A stretch of 64,000 nt of DNA from Dermacentor variabilis (GCF_050947875.1 NC_134574.1:155522051-155586050), one strand, 5' to 3'; shown: positions 12,880 through 24,393, numbered from the stretch's first letter. Translations and numbers: made by a program. The notes: generated by a model not told the origin, from the sequence alone.

Positions 12880-13114
12880 GCAGCGCCAGCACCTCAAGGC
12901 CACACCTGTTGCCAACCGGCCGCTCGCGTTCAACACTAATCGGAGGAGCCCCCCACCAAACTTGACAGTCAAGATGCTTGGTTCAGGCATCTCCCTTGCT
13001 GCTGATTTTTATTGTCATTTTGGAAACCATTTTGTAGTTTTTTTTTGTTGTTGTTCCTTAAATCCTGCTGCTTCCTGAAGAGCATAAACGAAAATTATGG
13101 AACTAACGATAGGC

Positions 13115-13120
13115 AATAAA
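13115..13120 (+). terminator. Poly(A) signal of TOMM20
   Basis: AATAAA about 240 bases after the TOMM20 stop, the first such signal downstream in the sense strand. Confidence 0.5.
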
Positions 13121-13140
13121 ACTACCTGCTTTATAAAGCT

Positions 13141-15094
13141 TCTGCCAGCTGTTATCAAAATTTGAAAATTGTAGGTGAAAGTCATGTAAGCATTCACTGA
13201 TCATACCACATGTCGCATATTGCTTGGCAGAAGATGCCCTTTGCTGTCGACGCAGCATATCAGTTTGCATGGCCAAGCGATTAAGAGATTGTTGCGTGTC
13301 TTGCCGAAAGCTTGTGCATACGAGAAATTTGTTGGGGGAGATCATTGGCCTGAAAGGCACTATTTTCAAGATTTCTGCCATGTCAGCGAGAGAGATGCCA
13401 TATTTTTCTTTAGAAAGACTAGTTTCAAATTTTGCTCAACCTATAAAGCTATGTCAAAAACTAAGTTTGTCTCCGAAGCTGCGATGTGTGTCTTGTTGGG
13501 TTGTGCTTGCAGATTATTTTCTTGAGAACTGCTGCACCACGCTTTGTGAGGCACTGTTTTTCCTCGGTATGTGTGTGCACGCTAAACTGTTACATTAGTT
13601 TCTGTAACCAAGTGGGGCACAGCATTATTTTTGTTTGCCCCTCTGACTGTGTTAGGCTATTGTTGTTGGAGAGAAACGTAGGTGAAATGTTACCATAACA
13701 AGTGTTGCAAGCAGCCAGCGTAGATACAAGAGGGCTTAATGCTTGTCAGGCTCTCGTGTAGAACCTGAAGAAGCTTATTTACTTTCAGCCACTCCGAAGC
13801 AGCCTGGCGAGACATTTATGTATTATACCCTGGTTGCATGGGTCACTTTTGATCCTGATCAGGCTTAATCGCAGTTAAAAGTGCCCCCTGTGAGAGGGGT
13901 ATAAGCATCCTTGCATTATGAGGAAGTGTCACATTGAAACGCACCATTGTTTGCCGATTAGTCATTCAATGAGGCAACAACCATGTGTACTGATGAGGTA
14001 GCAACTGTCTATCTGGCCTAATAGCACCGGCAATATGTACTTGACTGGAGAGTGTTCACTCTTGTGAAAAATTGAGTTGTTTCACCCACAACACCTTATG
14101 CAAAAAACTACACTAACTGTACTGTCTTGCAGCATTGGGAAACATAGCAGCAATGGCCATGATTGATGGCGTAACCCTGACAATATGGGGTCTGTAGGTA
14201 TGGCTTGGTCATCTTCGGCTCTTTCTTGTGGCATCTCTGGGTTAATGAATTTACGTGTTGTGTGAAATTTGCCAAGTGAAAGCTGTAAAGAAAAGCTGAC
14301 TGGAGACCTGACCCTTTGCTTGTTATTAGTATTGCCAAAATGCCGTCACCGAGACCCAAGAGCACCTGCTCTCCCGAGTCACTCACACCTCTGTTCTGCT
14401 GTAATAGCCTTTCTACTAGCTCTTTTCTGTGCACTGAATTCACTACACATTTGCTCATAGGTGGAACAGTGCTGGCAAACTGAATGCAGATCGCAGGCAT
14501 GCAACACAAGACAAGGCTTAACACAAGTGCCAACTTGTGTTTTGTGCTTCCCATCCAGCCGTTCATTTTCTTTCCCTTTTGCATTATAAATCTGTGAAGA
14601 TGTTGTACAAGCAAGGCCAGATCTCTATATTTATCAGACCAAAATATTTTCAAGACAGTGGTTGCTACCAAATAAAACTAGATCCAACTTTTGCTAGTGG
14701 TGTCCTGTCTCCTGCTCATTCCTTGAGGATGTTTTGTTGTCACCAGTATGCGTATTGCGAGTGCTTTTCTCGCAGCAGATCATGCTTGACTCGCTAAAAT
14801 TTTATGTTGCATCCTGGGCAAATGACTTTACACCTGACGGTGGCATTTATTGCTGCGGAATTGTGCATGCTTGGTTTTGTGACACTTGCAACAGCAAAGT
14901 GAATGTGCCATTCAGAAACAATGTTGCTTTCACACTTTCCGAACATGCTGGTCATTCACCCTCAACCACGTGATCAGGGGTTTACCAATTTGGTGCTTTA
15001 TTTTCAGAAACATGCCTTTATTTTTTGGGGCCATAAATGTGGCCCTGCTTTCCAATCGGGCTTTCAGTTTTGTTTATACTAGTCAACTCATCTG
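13141..15094. other. Intergenic stretch after TOMM20
   Basis: No gene recognised. The longest open frame (minus strand, 14671-14108) begins at TTG, is poorly structured and matches nothing I know. A 48-base near-palindrome at 13840-13887 (GGGTCACTTTTGATCCTGAT ... AAAAGTGCCCC) looks like the joined ends of a small repeat. Confidence 0.35.
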
Positions 15095-15313
15095 TTAGCT
15101 TGCGCTGCTAAGTACGAGGTCCTGGGATCAAATCTCGACCACGGCGGCTGCATGGGGGCGAAAGGCAAAAACACCTGTGTACTTAGATTTAGGTACACCC
15201 TAAAGAACCCCAGGTGGTCAAAATTAATCCGGAGCCCCCCAATACGGCGCACCTCATAATAAGGTCCAGGTTTTGGCACGTAAAGCCCCATAATATCTCT
15301 CTCTCTCTCTTTC
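15095..15313 (+). mobile_element. Ruka-like SINE with (CT)n tail
   Basis: The 3' part of a tRNA-like head (B-box-like GGGATCAAATCTC near 15124) is followed by the body with AAAGAACCCCAGGTGGTCAA near 15202 and AATTAATCCGGAGCCCCCC. It ends in GGCACGTAAAGCCCCATAAT and a (CT)n run at about 15294-15311. It is closer to the family consensus than the copy at 1479. Confidence 0.8.
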
Positions 15314-16232
15314 TTTTGTCAGCGTCTGCTAGATTTTTGTAAAGCACCACACACTGATATTTTGAATTATTGCCTGCATTGGACAGGTGTGGATACCGCT
15401 TAAAAGTAAAGCATTGTGTGCTTACATAGAAGTTTGTTTACCAGCTTCACATTCAATGCATCAAGCCAATGGCTACACTGTGCTCCTGTGAGGCATTTTT
15501 GCTTTAAGAGAATGGAAAGCGGCGTTGCCTAGAATTGATTCATAGCTTGCAAATTGCAATGCAAATCAGATGGAAGACCGACTCAAAACAAGTGCTGTCG
15601 TGCAACTGTGTCTTTATCAAAAATGCTTCAAACACTACTACACAGCCTGCATGTGTATGTAAGGGGTGTTTCACAAAGTGCATTCGAAATTCCTTAAAAA
15701 TAAGGAAGATGTAATAAGCAATTTCCTTGGAACGTGTTTTTGTCGCAGAGGCCATACATCTGAAAATGGCTAGAGGTAGTAATCAAAGTAGTCATTATGA
15801 CAATTGCAGTGCCCAGCTTTTTAGCCAAAATAGTCCGACATTTGATCCTGTCGCAAGACTCGAATCCCATCATCCTGTTCATAACCGTTTCCGGACAAAT
15901 GCAGAGATGTGCAGAAAGCTGTCGTGGCTCATTTCTGCAATGTTACGAATTCTGGCCAATTTCCCCCAGAAAGCTGTGACTGAACGGCCGAAGAGTGCAA
16001 CTGGTGCAACCTTAGTCGATGCTCCCTTAGTGATGCGACTGTTTACGTTTGCCTCGTTGGGAAAGCATGCAGAGGGGAAGATTGCGGACTGATAATGATA
16101 AGGATGCTCGCTTCGTGCTTGCTGACAGTATCGTTCACGGACATCTGCGGAGCGCAAAGCAGTCACACTTTTCTTTCTTTTTTTTTTCGAGGTGAAATAA
16201 AAACAACCTTAAGATTTTTATTAGTTATATCA
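15314..16232. other. Intergenic stretch
   Basis: No gene recognised. The segment near 15660 (GGGGTGTTTCACAAAGTG) resembles the end of a dispersed repeat, but I could not delimit it. Confidence 0.3.
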
Positions 16233-16593
16233 TAAGAAGCCAACAAACACTGACCCCAAGTACAACATAGGGGAAATTACTTGTGCTTAATAAATGAAAT
16301 AAAGAAACGATAAATTAATGGAAACGAAAGTGGATGAAAAAACAACTTGCTGCAGGTGGGGAACGATCCCACAACCTTCGCACTTTGCATGTGATCTACC
16401 AGTTGAGCTACTGTGGCGCGCACAACCTCGCAACCTTTGCGTAATGCGAAGGTTGTGGGATCGTTCCACTCCTGCGGTGAGTTGTTTTTTCATCCACTTT
16501 CATTTCCATTAATTTATCGTTTCTTTATTTCATTTATTAAGCACAAGTAATTCCCCTATCTTGTCCTTGGTGTCAGTGTTTGTTGGCTTCTTA
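16233..16593. mobile_element. 361-bp palindromic element with a tRNA-like core
   Basis: The left end TAAGAAGCCAACAAACACTG returns inverted as CAGTGTTTGTTGGCTTCTTA at 16574-16593, and both arms (about 150 bases each) pair almost throughout. Toward the centre, the minus strand of 16353-16425 reads like a tRNA: TAGCTCAACTGGTAGATCAC (D-arm/A-box region) and GTTGTGGGATCGTTCCC (T-arm/B-box region). The right arm carries a second inverted T-arm. This is a foldback repeat built around tRNA-like sequence. Confidence 0.7.
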
Positions 16594-17170
16594 GAATAAA
16601 GGTGTGGTGTGGAAGAAGTAGTAGCAGTTGCTGCAGAGCAGCTTGACCGGCCCCAGCTTCCACGTTTTGGCAGCGTGCAGACAGCACATATTGGAAGAAA
16701 TACATGTAAATCAAGTGAGACGCACTAAGACACTGAAAAATGAAATATGTATTATACAAATCAACCAAAATATGATGTGACGGAATGCAAGTACAATATT
16801 AAAATTAAGTATTAAGATAGCTTTGCTCAGCCCCCACTACACTGAGTTATCTATGTTGGATTTTGTAATAAATAGACACTGCATGCAAATAGGCAAAGAA
16901 GAAAAAAACAAAAGTGAAAAATCACCGTAATGCAAAGTACAACATAACACTGCAGTCGTGAAGAAACAAAATAATGGAAATATGGTAGAGAATGACCAAA
17001 ATGAAGAAACATTAAATATGTAATCTTAGTTTTAGAGAGGTATTCATATATAGCTTAGTGACAACACAAGTGTACTACACAAACTCGGCCCAAGCTTATG
17101 AAATAGAATCTCAAAAAGTCATACCTCCATACTAGATCTCTTCAAACAAATTTAGCAGTGGGACATGAGG
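16594..17170. other. Intergenic AT-rich stretch
   Basis: About 580 bases with no gene or named repeat visible. Confidence 0.35.
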
Positions 17171-19957
17171 ATCATCATCATCACCATCAGCCTATTTGAT
17201 GTTCACTGCAGGAGGAAGGCCTCTCCCTGCGATCTCCTATTACCCCTGTCCTGTGCCAACCGATTCCAAGTAGTGCCCACGAATTTCCTAATTTCATCGC
17301 CCCACTTAGTCTTCTGCCGTCCTTGACTTCCCTTCTCTTGGTACCCATTTTATAACCCTAATAGTCCTACGGTTATCTAACCTGCACATTATATGACATG
17401 CCGAGCTCCATTCTTTTCTCTTAATGTCAATTAGAATATCGATTATACCCGTTTGCTCTCTGATCCAAACTGCTCTCTTTCTGTCTCTTAGCGATATGCC
17501 TAGCATTCTTCATTCCATCGCTCTTTGCACGGTCCTTAACTTGTTCTCAAGCTTCTTTGTTAGCCTCCAAGTCTCTGCCCCATATGTCAGCACTGGTAAA
17601 ATGCACTGATTGTATACCTTCCTTTTCAGTGATAATGGTAAGCATCCAGTCAGGAGCTGACAATGTCTGCCGTATGCAATCCAGCCCACTTTTATTCTTC
17701 TATGAATTTCTTTCTCATGATTAGGGTTCCCTGTGATTAACTGACCTATAGGTAAACGTACTCCTTTACAGACTCTAGAGGCTGACTGGCGATCCTCTAC
17801 TCTTGTTTCCTTGCCCGGCTATTCATTATCTTTGTCTTCTGCATATTAATCTTCAACCCCACTCTTGCACTCTCTCTGTTAAGGTCCTCAATCATTTGTT
17901 GTAACTCGTCTGCAATATTGCTGAATAGGACAGTGTCATCGGCGAACCGAAGGTTGCCGAGATATTCGCCGTCTATCCTTACTCCTGAGCCTTCTCAGTT
18001 CAATAGCTTGAGTACTTCTTCCACACACCCAGTAAATGGCATTGGAGAGATTGTGTCTCTTTGTCTGACATCTTTCTTTATAGGTATCTTCCTACTTGTG
18101 CAGAATTAAGGCAGCTGTGGAATCTCTGTAGATATTTTCCAAGATATTTACGTAAGCGGTCTGTACTCCTTGATTATGGAATGCCTCTATGACTGCTGGT
18201 ATCTACTGAATCAAATGACTTTTTGTAATCTATGAAAGCCATGTAGAGAGGCTGATCGTACTCTGCAGATTTCTCAATTACCTGATTAATGACATGCATG
18301 TGATCCATTGTAGGGTATCCCTGTCTGAAGCCAGCCTGTTCCCTTGGTTGGCTACCAGTGTTGCCCTTATTCTATTGGAGATTATCTTGGTGAATATTTT
18401 ATATAATACTAATAAGCTAATGGGCCCATAATTTTGCAATTCTTTAACGTTCCCTTTTTGTGGATTAGTACATTGTTTGCATTCTTCCAGTTTTCTAACC
18501 CCTGCAGTCAATAGACACTCGGTATAAAGAGCCGCCAGTTTTCCAAGCATCACGTCTCCTCCATCTTTGATTAAATTGACTGTTAGTCCATCTTCCGCCG
18601 CTCTTCCCGTTTCATGTCTTGCAATGCCCTTCTGACCTCATTGCTATATATAGGAAGAGTTTCTGTACTATATTCATTACTGCTTCGAACAGAGGCATTC
18701 CGACTCCTCTGGGTACTGTACTGGTTGGTATAGAATTCTTCTGCTGCTTTTACTTCGAGATTGTTGATGATATTACCCTGCTTATTTTTCAGTGCATAGA
18801 TCTTGGTTTATCCTATGCCAAGTTTTCTTCTCACTGATTTTAGGCTGCATCCATTTTTTATGGCTTCTTCAGTCTCTCTCACATTGTAGTTTCGAATATC
18901 CCTCATTTTCGCCTCGTTGATCACTTTCGACAGTTTCGCGAATTCAGTCTTATCTGTTCAGTTGCACACTTTCATTCTTTGTCGTTTCTTTATTAGGGCC
19001 TTTTATTACTTGGGAAACCTTGCCTACTGGTTGCCTTGGTGCCTTGCCTCTCACTTCAGTTGCTGCCTCTAAAGCCTGCATAGTTACAGTTTCATTCATT
19101 ACCTCTATGTCATCGTCATCTCTCTGTTCTAAGGCTGCATATTTGTTTGCAAGTACCAGCCTGAATTTGTTTGCTTTTACCCTTACTGCCTCAGAGTTAC
19201 GACATCTTAGTTGAAATCAAGAAAAAGAAATGGGCATGGGCAGGACATGTAATGAGGAGGAAAGATAACCGATGGTTATTAAGGGTTACGGACTGGATTC
19301 CAAGGGAAGGGAAGCATAGCAGGGGGCTGCAGAAAGTTAGGTGGGCGGATGAAATTAAGAAGTTTGCAGGGACAACATAGCCACAATTAGTACATGGCCG
19401 GGGTAGTTGGAGAAGTATGGGAGAGGCCTTTGCCCTGCAGTGGGCATAACCAGGCTGATGATGATGATGACCCTTACTGCCTCTAGGTTGGCCTGTTTCT
19501 TCTTGACCAATTTTACTCTTTCTCTCCTCAAATTCAGGTGAATCCTAGCCCTCACTAACCTATGATCACTGCATTTTACCCTACCTAAAACTTTTACATC
19601 CTGCACTATACTGGCGTCGGCAGAAAGTATGAAATCAATTTCATTTCTTGTTTCACCACTAGAATGTTTCCAGGTCCACTTTCTGTTGCTACGCTTCCTG
19701 AAAAAGGTGTTCACTATTCACAGCTTATTCCTTTCTGCGAATTCTACCAGCATCTTTCCTCAAGCGTTCCTAGAATCGACGCCGTGGTTGCCATTTGCTC
19801 GTTCACCAGTGTGCTTTTTCCCCACTTTTGCATTGAAGTCGCCCATTACTACAGTATACTGAGTTTGCACTTTCCTTGTCGCTAATTCCGTATCTTCATA
19901 AAACTTATCCACTTCATCATCACTGTAACTGAATGTTGGAGCGTAGGCTTGTACTAC
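17171..19957 (-). mobile_element. Non-LTR retrotransposon (endonuclease/RT LINE), minus strand, degenerate
   Basis: Read on the minus strand, the order is endonuclease, reverse transcriptase, C-terminal domain, 3' tail. The endonuclease piece (about 19957-19490) contains QAYAPTFSYSDDE, GDFNAKVG and later SDHRLVRARI. The RT piece (18553-18278) has NYGPISLLVLYKIFTKIIS, and the catalytic FADD box lies at 17946-17935. The C-terminal part (17506-17306) reads RKRAVWIREQTG and then VMCRLDNRRTIRVI-like sequence, and the element ends in a GATGATGAT-type tail at 17171. Frames are broken at many points, so it is inactive. The architecture fits RTE-like or related LINEs; the clade is not proven. It is interrupted at 19179-19483 by another LINE. 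Confidence 0.75.
19193..19469 (+). mobile_element. 5'-truncated LINE 3' end nested in the minus-strand LINE, with 14-bp target duplication
   Basis: This short insert encodes the same C-terminal domain on the opposite strand (VEIKKKKWAWAGHVMRRKDN, then VTDWIPREGKHSRG) and ends in GGCTGATGATGATGATG. It is flanked by exact copies of ACCCTTACTGCCTC at 19179-19192 and 19470-19483, the target-site duplication. It therefore arrived after the host LINE. Confidence 0.85.
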
Positions 19958-20787
19958 AGAAGAGTTAACTGATGGGCTAGTTGGTGATCTTGCATACTAA
20001 AGAGATATTGCACCAAAAACAACACACACAAGAAAGACGACGACACCATGGGCGCTACTTCAACTGTTTAATGAGGGTGAAAGCACTCAACATATATAGC
20101 CCTCCAAAACACCGCGCACGCGTACAAAGCAGCATGCATTAAAAAGTCTTATCAGCGTAGGCGCGATAGAAACTTCAGCTCAGCCTTGTAAAGGAAACCC
20201 GATGTGTCACTAACACAGTTTGGACCCGCTTTCTTGATGCAGAAGGCTTCCAATGTTTCACACGACGTCTGATGCCTGCCTCTACCCAGAATCCTCGCAT
20301 TGCGGAACCGTGGACAACAATCCGGGCAAGCCCTGCAGTGATCCACAAGTCGCTCACATTCATTATTTTTTATACCTTTTGCATGCTTTTGCATTTTTTA
20401 TACCTTTTGCTCCCTGCATGCTTTTGCACGCAGGGAGCATGCGAGGATTCTGGGTAGAGGCAGGCATCAGGCGTCGTGTGAAACATTGGTAGCCTTCTAC
20501 ATCAAGAAAGCGGGTCCAAACTGTGTTAGTGGCACATCGGTTTTCCTTTACAAGGCTGAGCTGAAGTTTCTATTGCACCTACTCTGATAAGACTTTTTAA
20601 TCCATGTTGCCTTGTACACGTGCGCGTGCGCGGTGTTTTGGAGGGCTATATATGTCGAGTGCTTTCACCCTCATTAAACAGCTGGAGTAGCGCCTGTGGT
20701 GTCGTTGTCTTTCTCGTGTGTGTTGTTTTTGGCGCAACATTTTTTTAGTATGCAACATCACCAACTAGCCCAGCAGTTAACTCTTCT
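19958..20787. mobile_element. Head-to-head pair of Penelope-like 3' ends (830-bp inverted repeat)
   Basis: The left arm 19958-20300 returns inverted at about 20440-20787, from AGAAGAGTTAACTG at one end to CAGTTAACTCTTCT at the other, with few differences; a ~140-base spacer lies between. The minus strand of the left arm (20394-20152) encodes the end of a GIY-YIG endonuclease of Penelope-like type: CERLVDHCRACPDCCPRF, then RILGRGRHQTSCETLEAFCI and CVSDTSGF. The right arm carries the same end on the + strand. Penelope-like elements are known for terminal repeats and inverted, tandem partial copies, which fits this arrangement. Confidence 0.7.
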
Positions 20788-21890
20788 AAAGCGTATTTCT
20801 TCTATATCGGGCTCATCTTTCTATCTTCCTTCTGTTGACCTTCAGGACGCCAAGCAGCTCCTGACAAACATCGTGTTTGCGACATGCCGTGCAAGGTACC
20901 TTGGATTGTGCATCAGGAATTCTGTTGCACCGGTAGAAGTGAGTGCACTGTTTGGCCCTGTGGAACTGTCTAGGGGCCATGTGAAACGTGTCTGCAAGAT
21001 CTGGCGATCTGAACTGTGGCGGCAATTTCGTTTATACGCAGATCGGCTACACGTTGTCTGCTGTGCCCAGTAGCCGGAATGGATTGCTCTAAGGTGTTTC
21101 TATTACCTTAGAAGCGAAGCTGCCCGTATAACCGAGATACGGTGGAATTGGAATTTGAAATTTATCCTTAGAGCCACGGGAAAGCCAAAAGCGCCAGACC
21201 GTGTAACTGGAAATCGTACAGTTATGGGAAGTGCCTTCATTCCCTCCAACATTTCAAATGTTCTTCAGAAAGGCCCTAAGTTTGGACTTGAGCCATTGGT
21301 CCCACCCCACCAACTGATGTCCCTAAACAGGGCTATGGCGAAAAAGGCCCCACAAGAAGATTGGGAGCACTACCTTCTAGACGGAGTGAACTGCCTTGCC
21401 AAGAGAGTCACCTGGACTGAACAGAACTGCTCTAAAGACCCTTTGCATTCTCTAGTGAAATTCTTCAAGGATAATGAACTCAGCCTTCTGCAGGCAGATA
21501 AGATAGGCAGCTTCGTAGTATTGCCTAGAACCATGTACAGAGGCAGCACAGGCGGTGAACAAAAACTTCCTGGCTGTGAAAAAAAGTCAAACGAGAATTA
21601 AGAGCAAAGCGATTGAACTTTGTAAGCACCTAGATCTGCAAGCACTAGCTAAAATATAACTAAGAGCGAGAGGGGGGCATTAAATGTTTTCTTTCCCATT
21701 AAAACGCATAAACCCGAAGCTCCATTCCGTACCGTTGTGAGTGAAGCTGGTACCTGGCAGCATAGTGCGAGTAAGTTCCTTCAGAGAAGTTTGAATAGTC
21801 TCGTAATAAATGATCCCTTTCTTACAAAAAGTTCAGGGGAAGTAGCCCATTTTTTCGAAGAAAGAAATGACAATGTCTGGTAGTTCCTCA
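20788..21890 (+). mobile_element. Penelope-like element ORF, N-terminal and early RT part, broken
   Basis: Directly after the right arm comes a + strand remnant of the Penelope-like ORF. Residues GPKFGLEPLVPPHQLMSLNR (about 21272-21331), QADKIGSFVVLPRTMY (about 21493-21540) and, in another frame, THKPEAPFRTVVSEAGTWQ (about 21700-21765) follow the usual order of the region before and into the RT fingers. Stops and frame changes separate the blocks, and the catalytic RT region and the endonuclease are missing. With the arm at 20440-20787 it forms the tandem '3' end then 5' start' layout typical of these elements. Confidence 0.65.
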
Positions 21891-22272
21891 GAGAGTCGCG
21901 CTAATCTAGCCTCACTCGACATCTCTAGTTGCTATTGGATGCAATCTACTTCCGTCCATGCAAAATTCTAGTTGGATGCCTTTAATTGGTTATTGGTCTG
22001 CTCCCTTCCTGCTGACAGCCAGGAGTACTGTCCAAAGCATAGTGCTTCCTTCTACAATGGTCATTCACCACCTGGTGGCTGGCCAGGATGGAGAGATAAT
22101 CGAGAAAGCATAACGAAAGCTGCCATGCTATGAAGATGAAAGACAGATATAGGCATTGCCTAAACGTCAGTAATTTTGCTAAGCCACTGCTGCAATTTCT
22201 GTGTGAGGGAAGGCCTTCATGCTTTTACTTAAGCGTCTCTGCTGCAGAGCAAGCTTCATGAAAAAAAAAAAA
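21891..22272. other. Intergenic stretch between two retroelement remnants
   Basis: No gene or named repeat recognised; it may be unrecognised Penelope-like or other repeat sequence. Confidence 0.3.
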
Positions 22273-23091
22273 TGACTGGGAAGGCTTAGGAGAGAGGATC
22301 AATGGCGAATATCTCGGCAACCTCCGGTTTGCAGATGACATTGTCTTGTTCAGCAACACGGGACGAATTGCAACAAATGATTGAGGACTTTAAGGGAGAA
22401 AGTGTAAGAGTGGGGTTGAAGATTAATATGCAGAAGACAAAGATAATGATCAATAGCCTGGCAAGGGAACAAGGGTTCAGGATCGTCAGTCAGCCTCTAG
22501 AGTCGTTGAAGGAGTATGTTTATCTAGGTCAATTATTCACAGGAGACTCTGATCAAGAGAAGGAAATTTACAGAATAATGAAAGTAGGTTGGATCGCTTA
22601 TGGCAGACATTGTCAGCCCCTCACTGGAAGCTTACCATTATCATTGAAAAGGAAGGTATACAATCAGTGCATTTTACCGGTGCTGACATATGGGGCAGAG
22701 ATTTGGAGACTGACAAAGAAGCTTGAGAACAAGTTAAGGACCGCACGAAGAGCAATGGAACGAAGAATGCTAGGCATAACGTTAATAGACAGAAAGACAG
22801 CGGTTTGGATCAGAGAGCAAACGGGCATAGCCGATATTCTAATTGACATTAAGAGAAAGAAATGGAGCTGGGCAGGTCATGTAATGCGCAGGTTAGATAA
22901 CCGCTGGACCATTAGGGTTGCAGAATGGGTACCAAGAGAAGGGAAGTGCAATCATTGACGGCGGAAGACTAGATGGGGCAGTGAAATCAGGAAATTCGCG
23001 GGTGCTAGCTGGAATCGGTTGGTGCAGGACAGGGATAATTGGAGATCGTAGGGAGAGGCCTTCGTCCTCCAGTGGGCATGAAATTGGCTGA

Positions 23092-23092
<1 letters not shown>
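22273..23092 (+). mobile_element. 5'-truncated LINE: RT C-terminal half and 3' end
   Basis: Begins within the RT with GLGERINGEYLGNLRFADD (FADD catalytic box at 22328-22339), then a frameshift near 22360. After this an open frame runs to about 22958 with KINMQKTKIMINS, YLGQLF, LTYGAEIWRLTKK, RRMLGITLIDRKTAVWIREQ, and WAGHVMRRLDNRW then WVPREGK. The 3' end near 23092 (AGTGGGCATGAAATTGGCTG) passes into a (TA)n run. It is the same family as the copies at 17171 and 19193. One frameshift and the 5' truncation make it inactive. Confidence 0.85.

Positions 23093-23093
<1 letters not shown>

Positions 23094-23139
<46 letters not shown>
23094..23139. repeat. (TA)n microsatellite
   Basis: About 23 uninterrupted TA units directly after the LINE 3' end; probably grown from the element's tail. 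Confidence 0.95.
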
Positions 23140-23142
<3 letters not shown>

Positions 23143-24181
23143 CAATTTTTTATCGGAAATCATTGTTTGCTCGAGCTTTTCTTTTTTTCTCTTTAGTTTT
23201 ATCTGTGAAAAGCATGTGGTATAGCTGCGGACGACGTGGAATGAATTACGTGAGTGTATTGTCGTTGGGTTACGATTCATCTTTGCTGCAAGCCTTGAAT
23301 CTTCGGCGCGCGAGATTGGTGGACCCACACGCAACTGTGCTCCTCTGCGGGGAGCATGTACAGGGACACTATGACAACCCTCTTTTATGCTTGCATGTTG
23401 GCGCGATTAGTTGAACGTTACACGAGTGGTCGACGTACGTCGTGGCCGGAGCCGTATCTTTGAACGGCACCAATGATATATGGCTTACAAATGCTTTTAT
23501 CGCGCGTGAGGAGCGAAGGCAGAGCGCGCAGAGCATACGCGCAGATATGCGCGCCGGCCCCTTCTCCACGCTCGCGGTGTAGCAGACGACGTGCGGGCCG
23601 TGAATCAAGAAGTTGTGAATGCACTAGGGCAAACCAGCCTCCCCTGACGCCGCCCCTCTTTTCCTCACAGTTGCCGAAAGGCCAAACCCACGGCGGTGTC
23701 TCTCAAGCATTTTGAAGGCGTTGTTTGGTTCGTGGTAGCTTTTAGTAATGCTCTCGTCACGATCGGTCACACGATTTGAGTCATCACATTCGACTCGTCG
23801 CCTGTGCTCTCCTACGCACTATTTCCTATAGGCGAGTGAAAGTGGAGAGAGAACAGCGTCAGAGCAATGGTCACAGGCATGCCAGAGGTGGTTGCCTTGC
23901 GAAGGCTGAATGTATGACGTCACGCTAGCCCTCCTGAAAAGCTGTTTCTTTTCTCCACGCTTGGCAGTTGCAGCGGTCGCAGCATCGCGAGTTCAGTTCT
24001 AGGAAGCGGGCACTGCCGTCTGAAAGAATTGCCTAGCACGGGAGGTTAGGCGTCCTTGGACGTTCTGGCGACGCAGCGGGTCTCTCGGACGTCGCGAAAT
24101 GCAAGTCCACGGCTGAGAATCTGCGAGAAGCGGGTGATGGACGCAGCTACAGCTGTTTTCGGGAGCTGACGAATCGCGGTC
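23140..24181. other. Upstream region and probable 5' UTR of the nucleoside transporter
   Basis: GC-rich, CpG-containing sequence, especially 23500-23660 and 23940-24181, before the transporter start codon. No TATA box is evident, as in many housekeeping promoters. Open frames here on both strands are short and match nothing. Confidence 0.35.
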
Positions 24182-24393
24182 ATGGATGTGCCGGCATACG
24201 GACGCAGTTTCCGCGCTGCAACTTCAGCAGATGATGGAGACAGGATGCCTGTGGTGCGCGAAGGTGTTGTTCCAGAAGCCATTCGAGCGCTGTCTCGAAA
24301 TGCGACATTGCGAGCGGCCGATGATTTTGACAGCAGCGCAGATGATCCTCTGCTTCCAGCGTCACCGCCTCCTTGTGAGGTTCCCGTTGACAG
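24182..24393 (+). CDS. SLC29A3: ENT exon 1
   Basis: Encodes the cytosolic N-terminus (70 codons plus two bases of Arg71), ending CEVPVD and AG before GTGAGC. The family link rests on the clean join to exon 2, which gives DRYYFVKNVF, matching the usual DRY/DRF lead into TM1. A hydrophilic leader with DDPLLP precedes it. Confidence 0.85.

Noticed and set aside
14108..14671. 187-codon open frame on the minus strand between TOMM20 and the transporter
   Set aside because: It opens at TTG, not ATG, has no recognisable domain, and such lengths can arise by chance in 64 kb read in six frames.
20560..20620. Hammerhead-ribozyme core in the Penelope-like terminal repeat (CTGATAAGAC)
   Set aside because: The required CTGANGA core and the paired GAAA were not found by eye; a covariance-model search would decide.
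22302..22958. 218-codon frame considered as a host gene
   Set aside because: It encodes the C-terminal half of a LINE RT with the FADD box just upstream in another frame, so it is a retrotransposon remnant.
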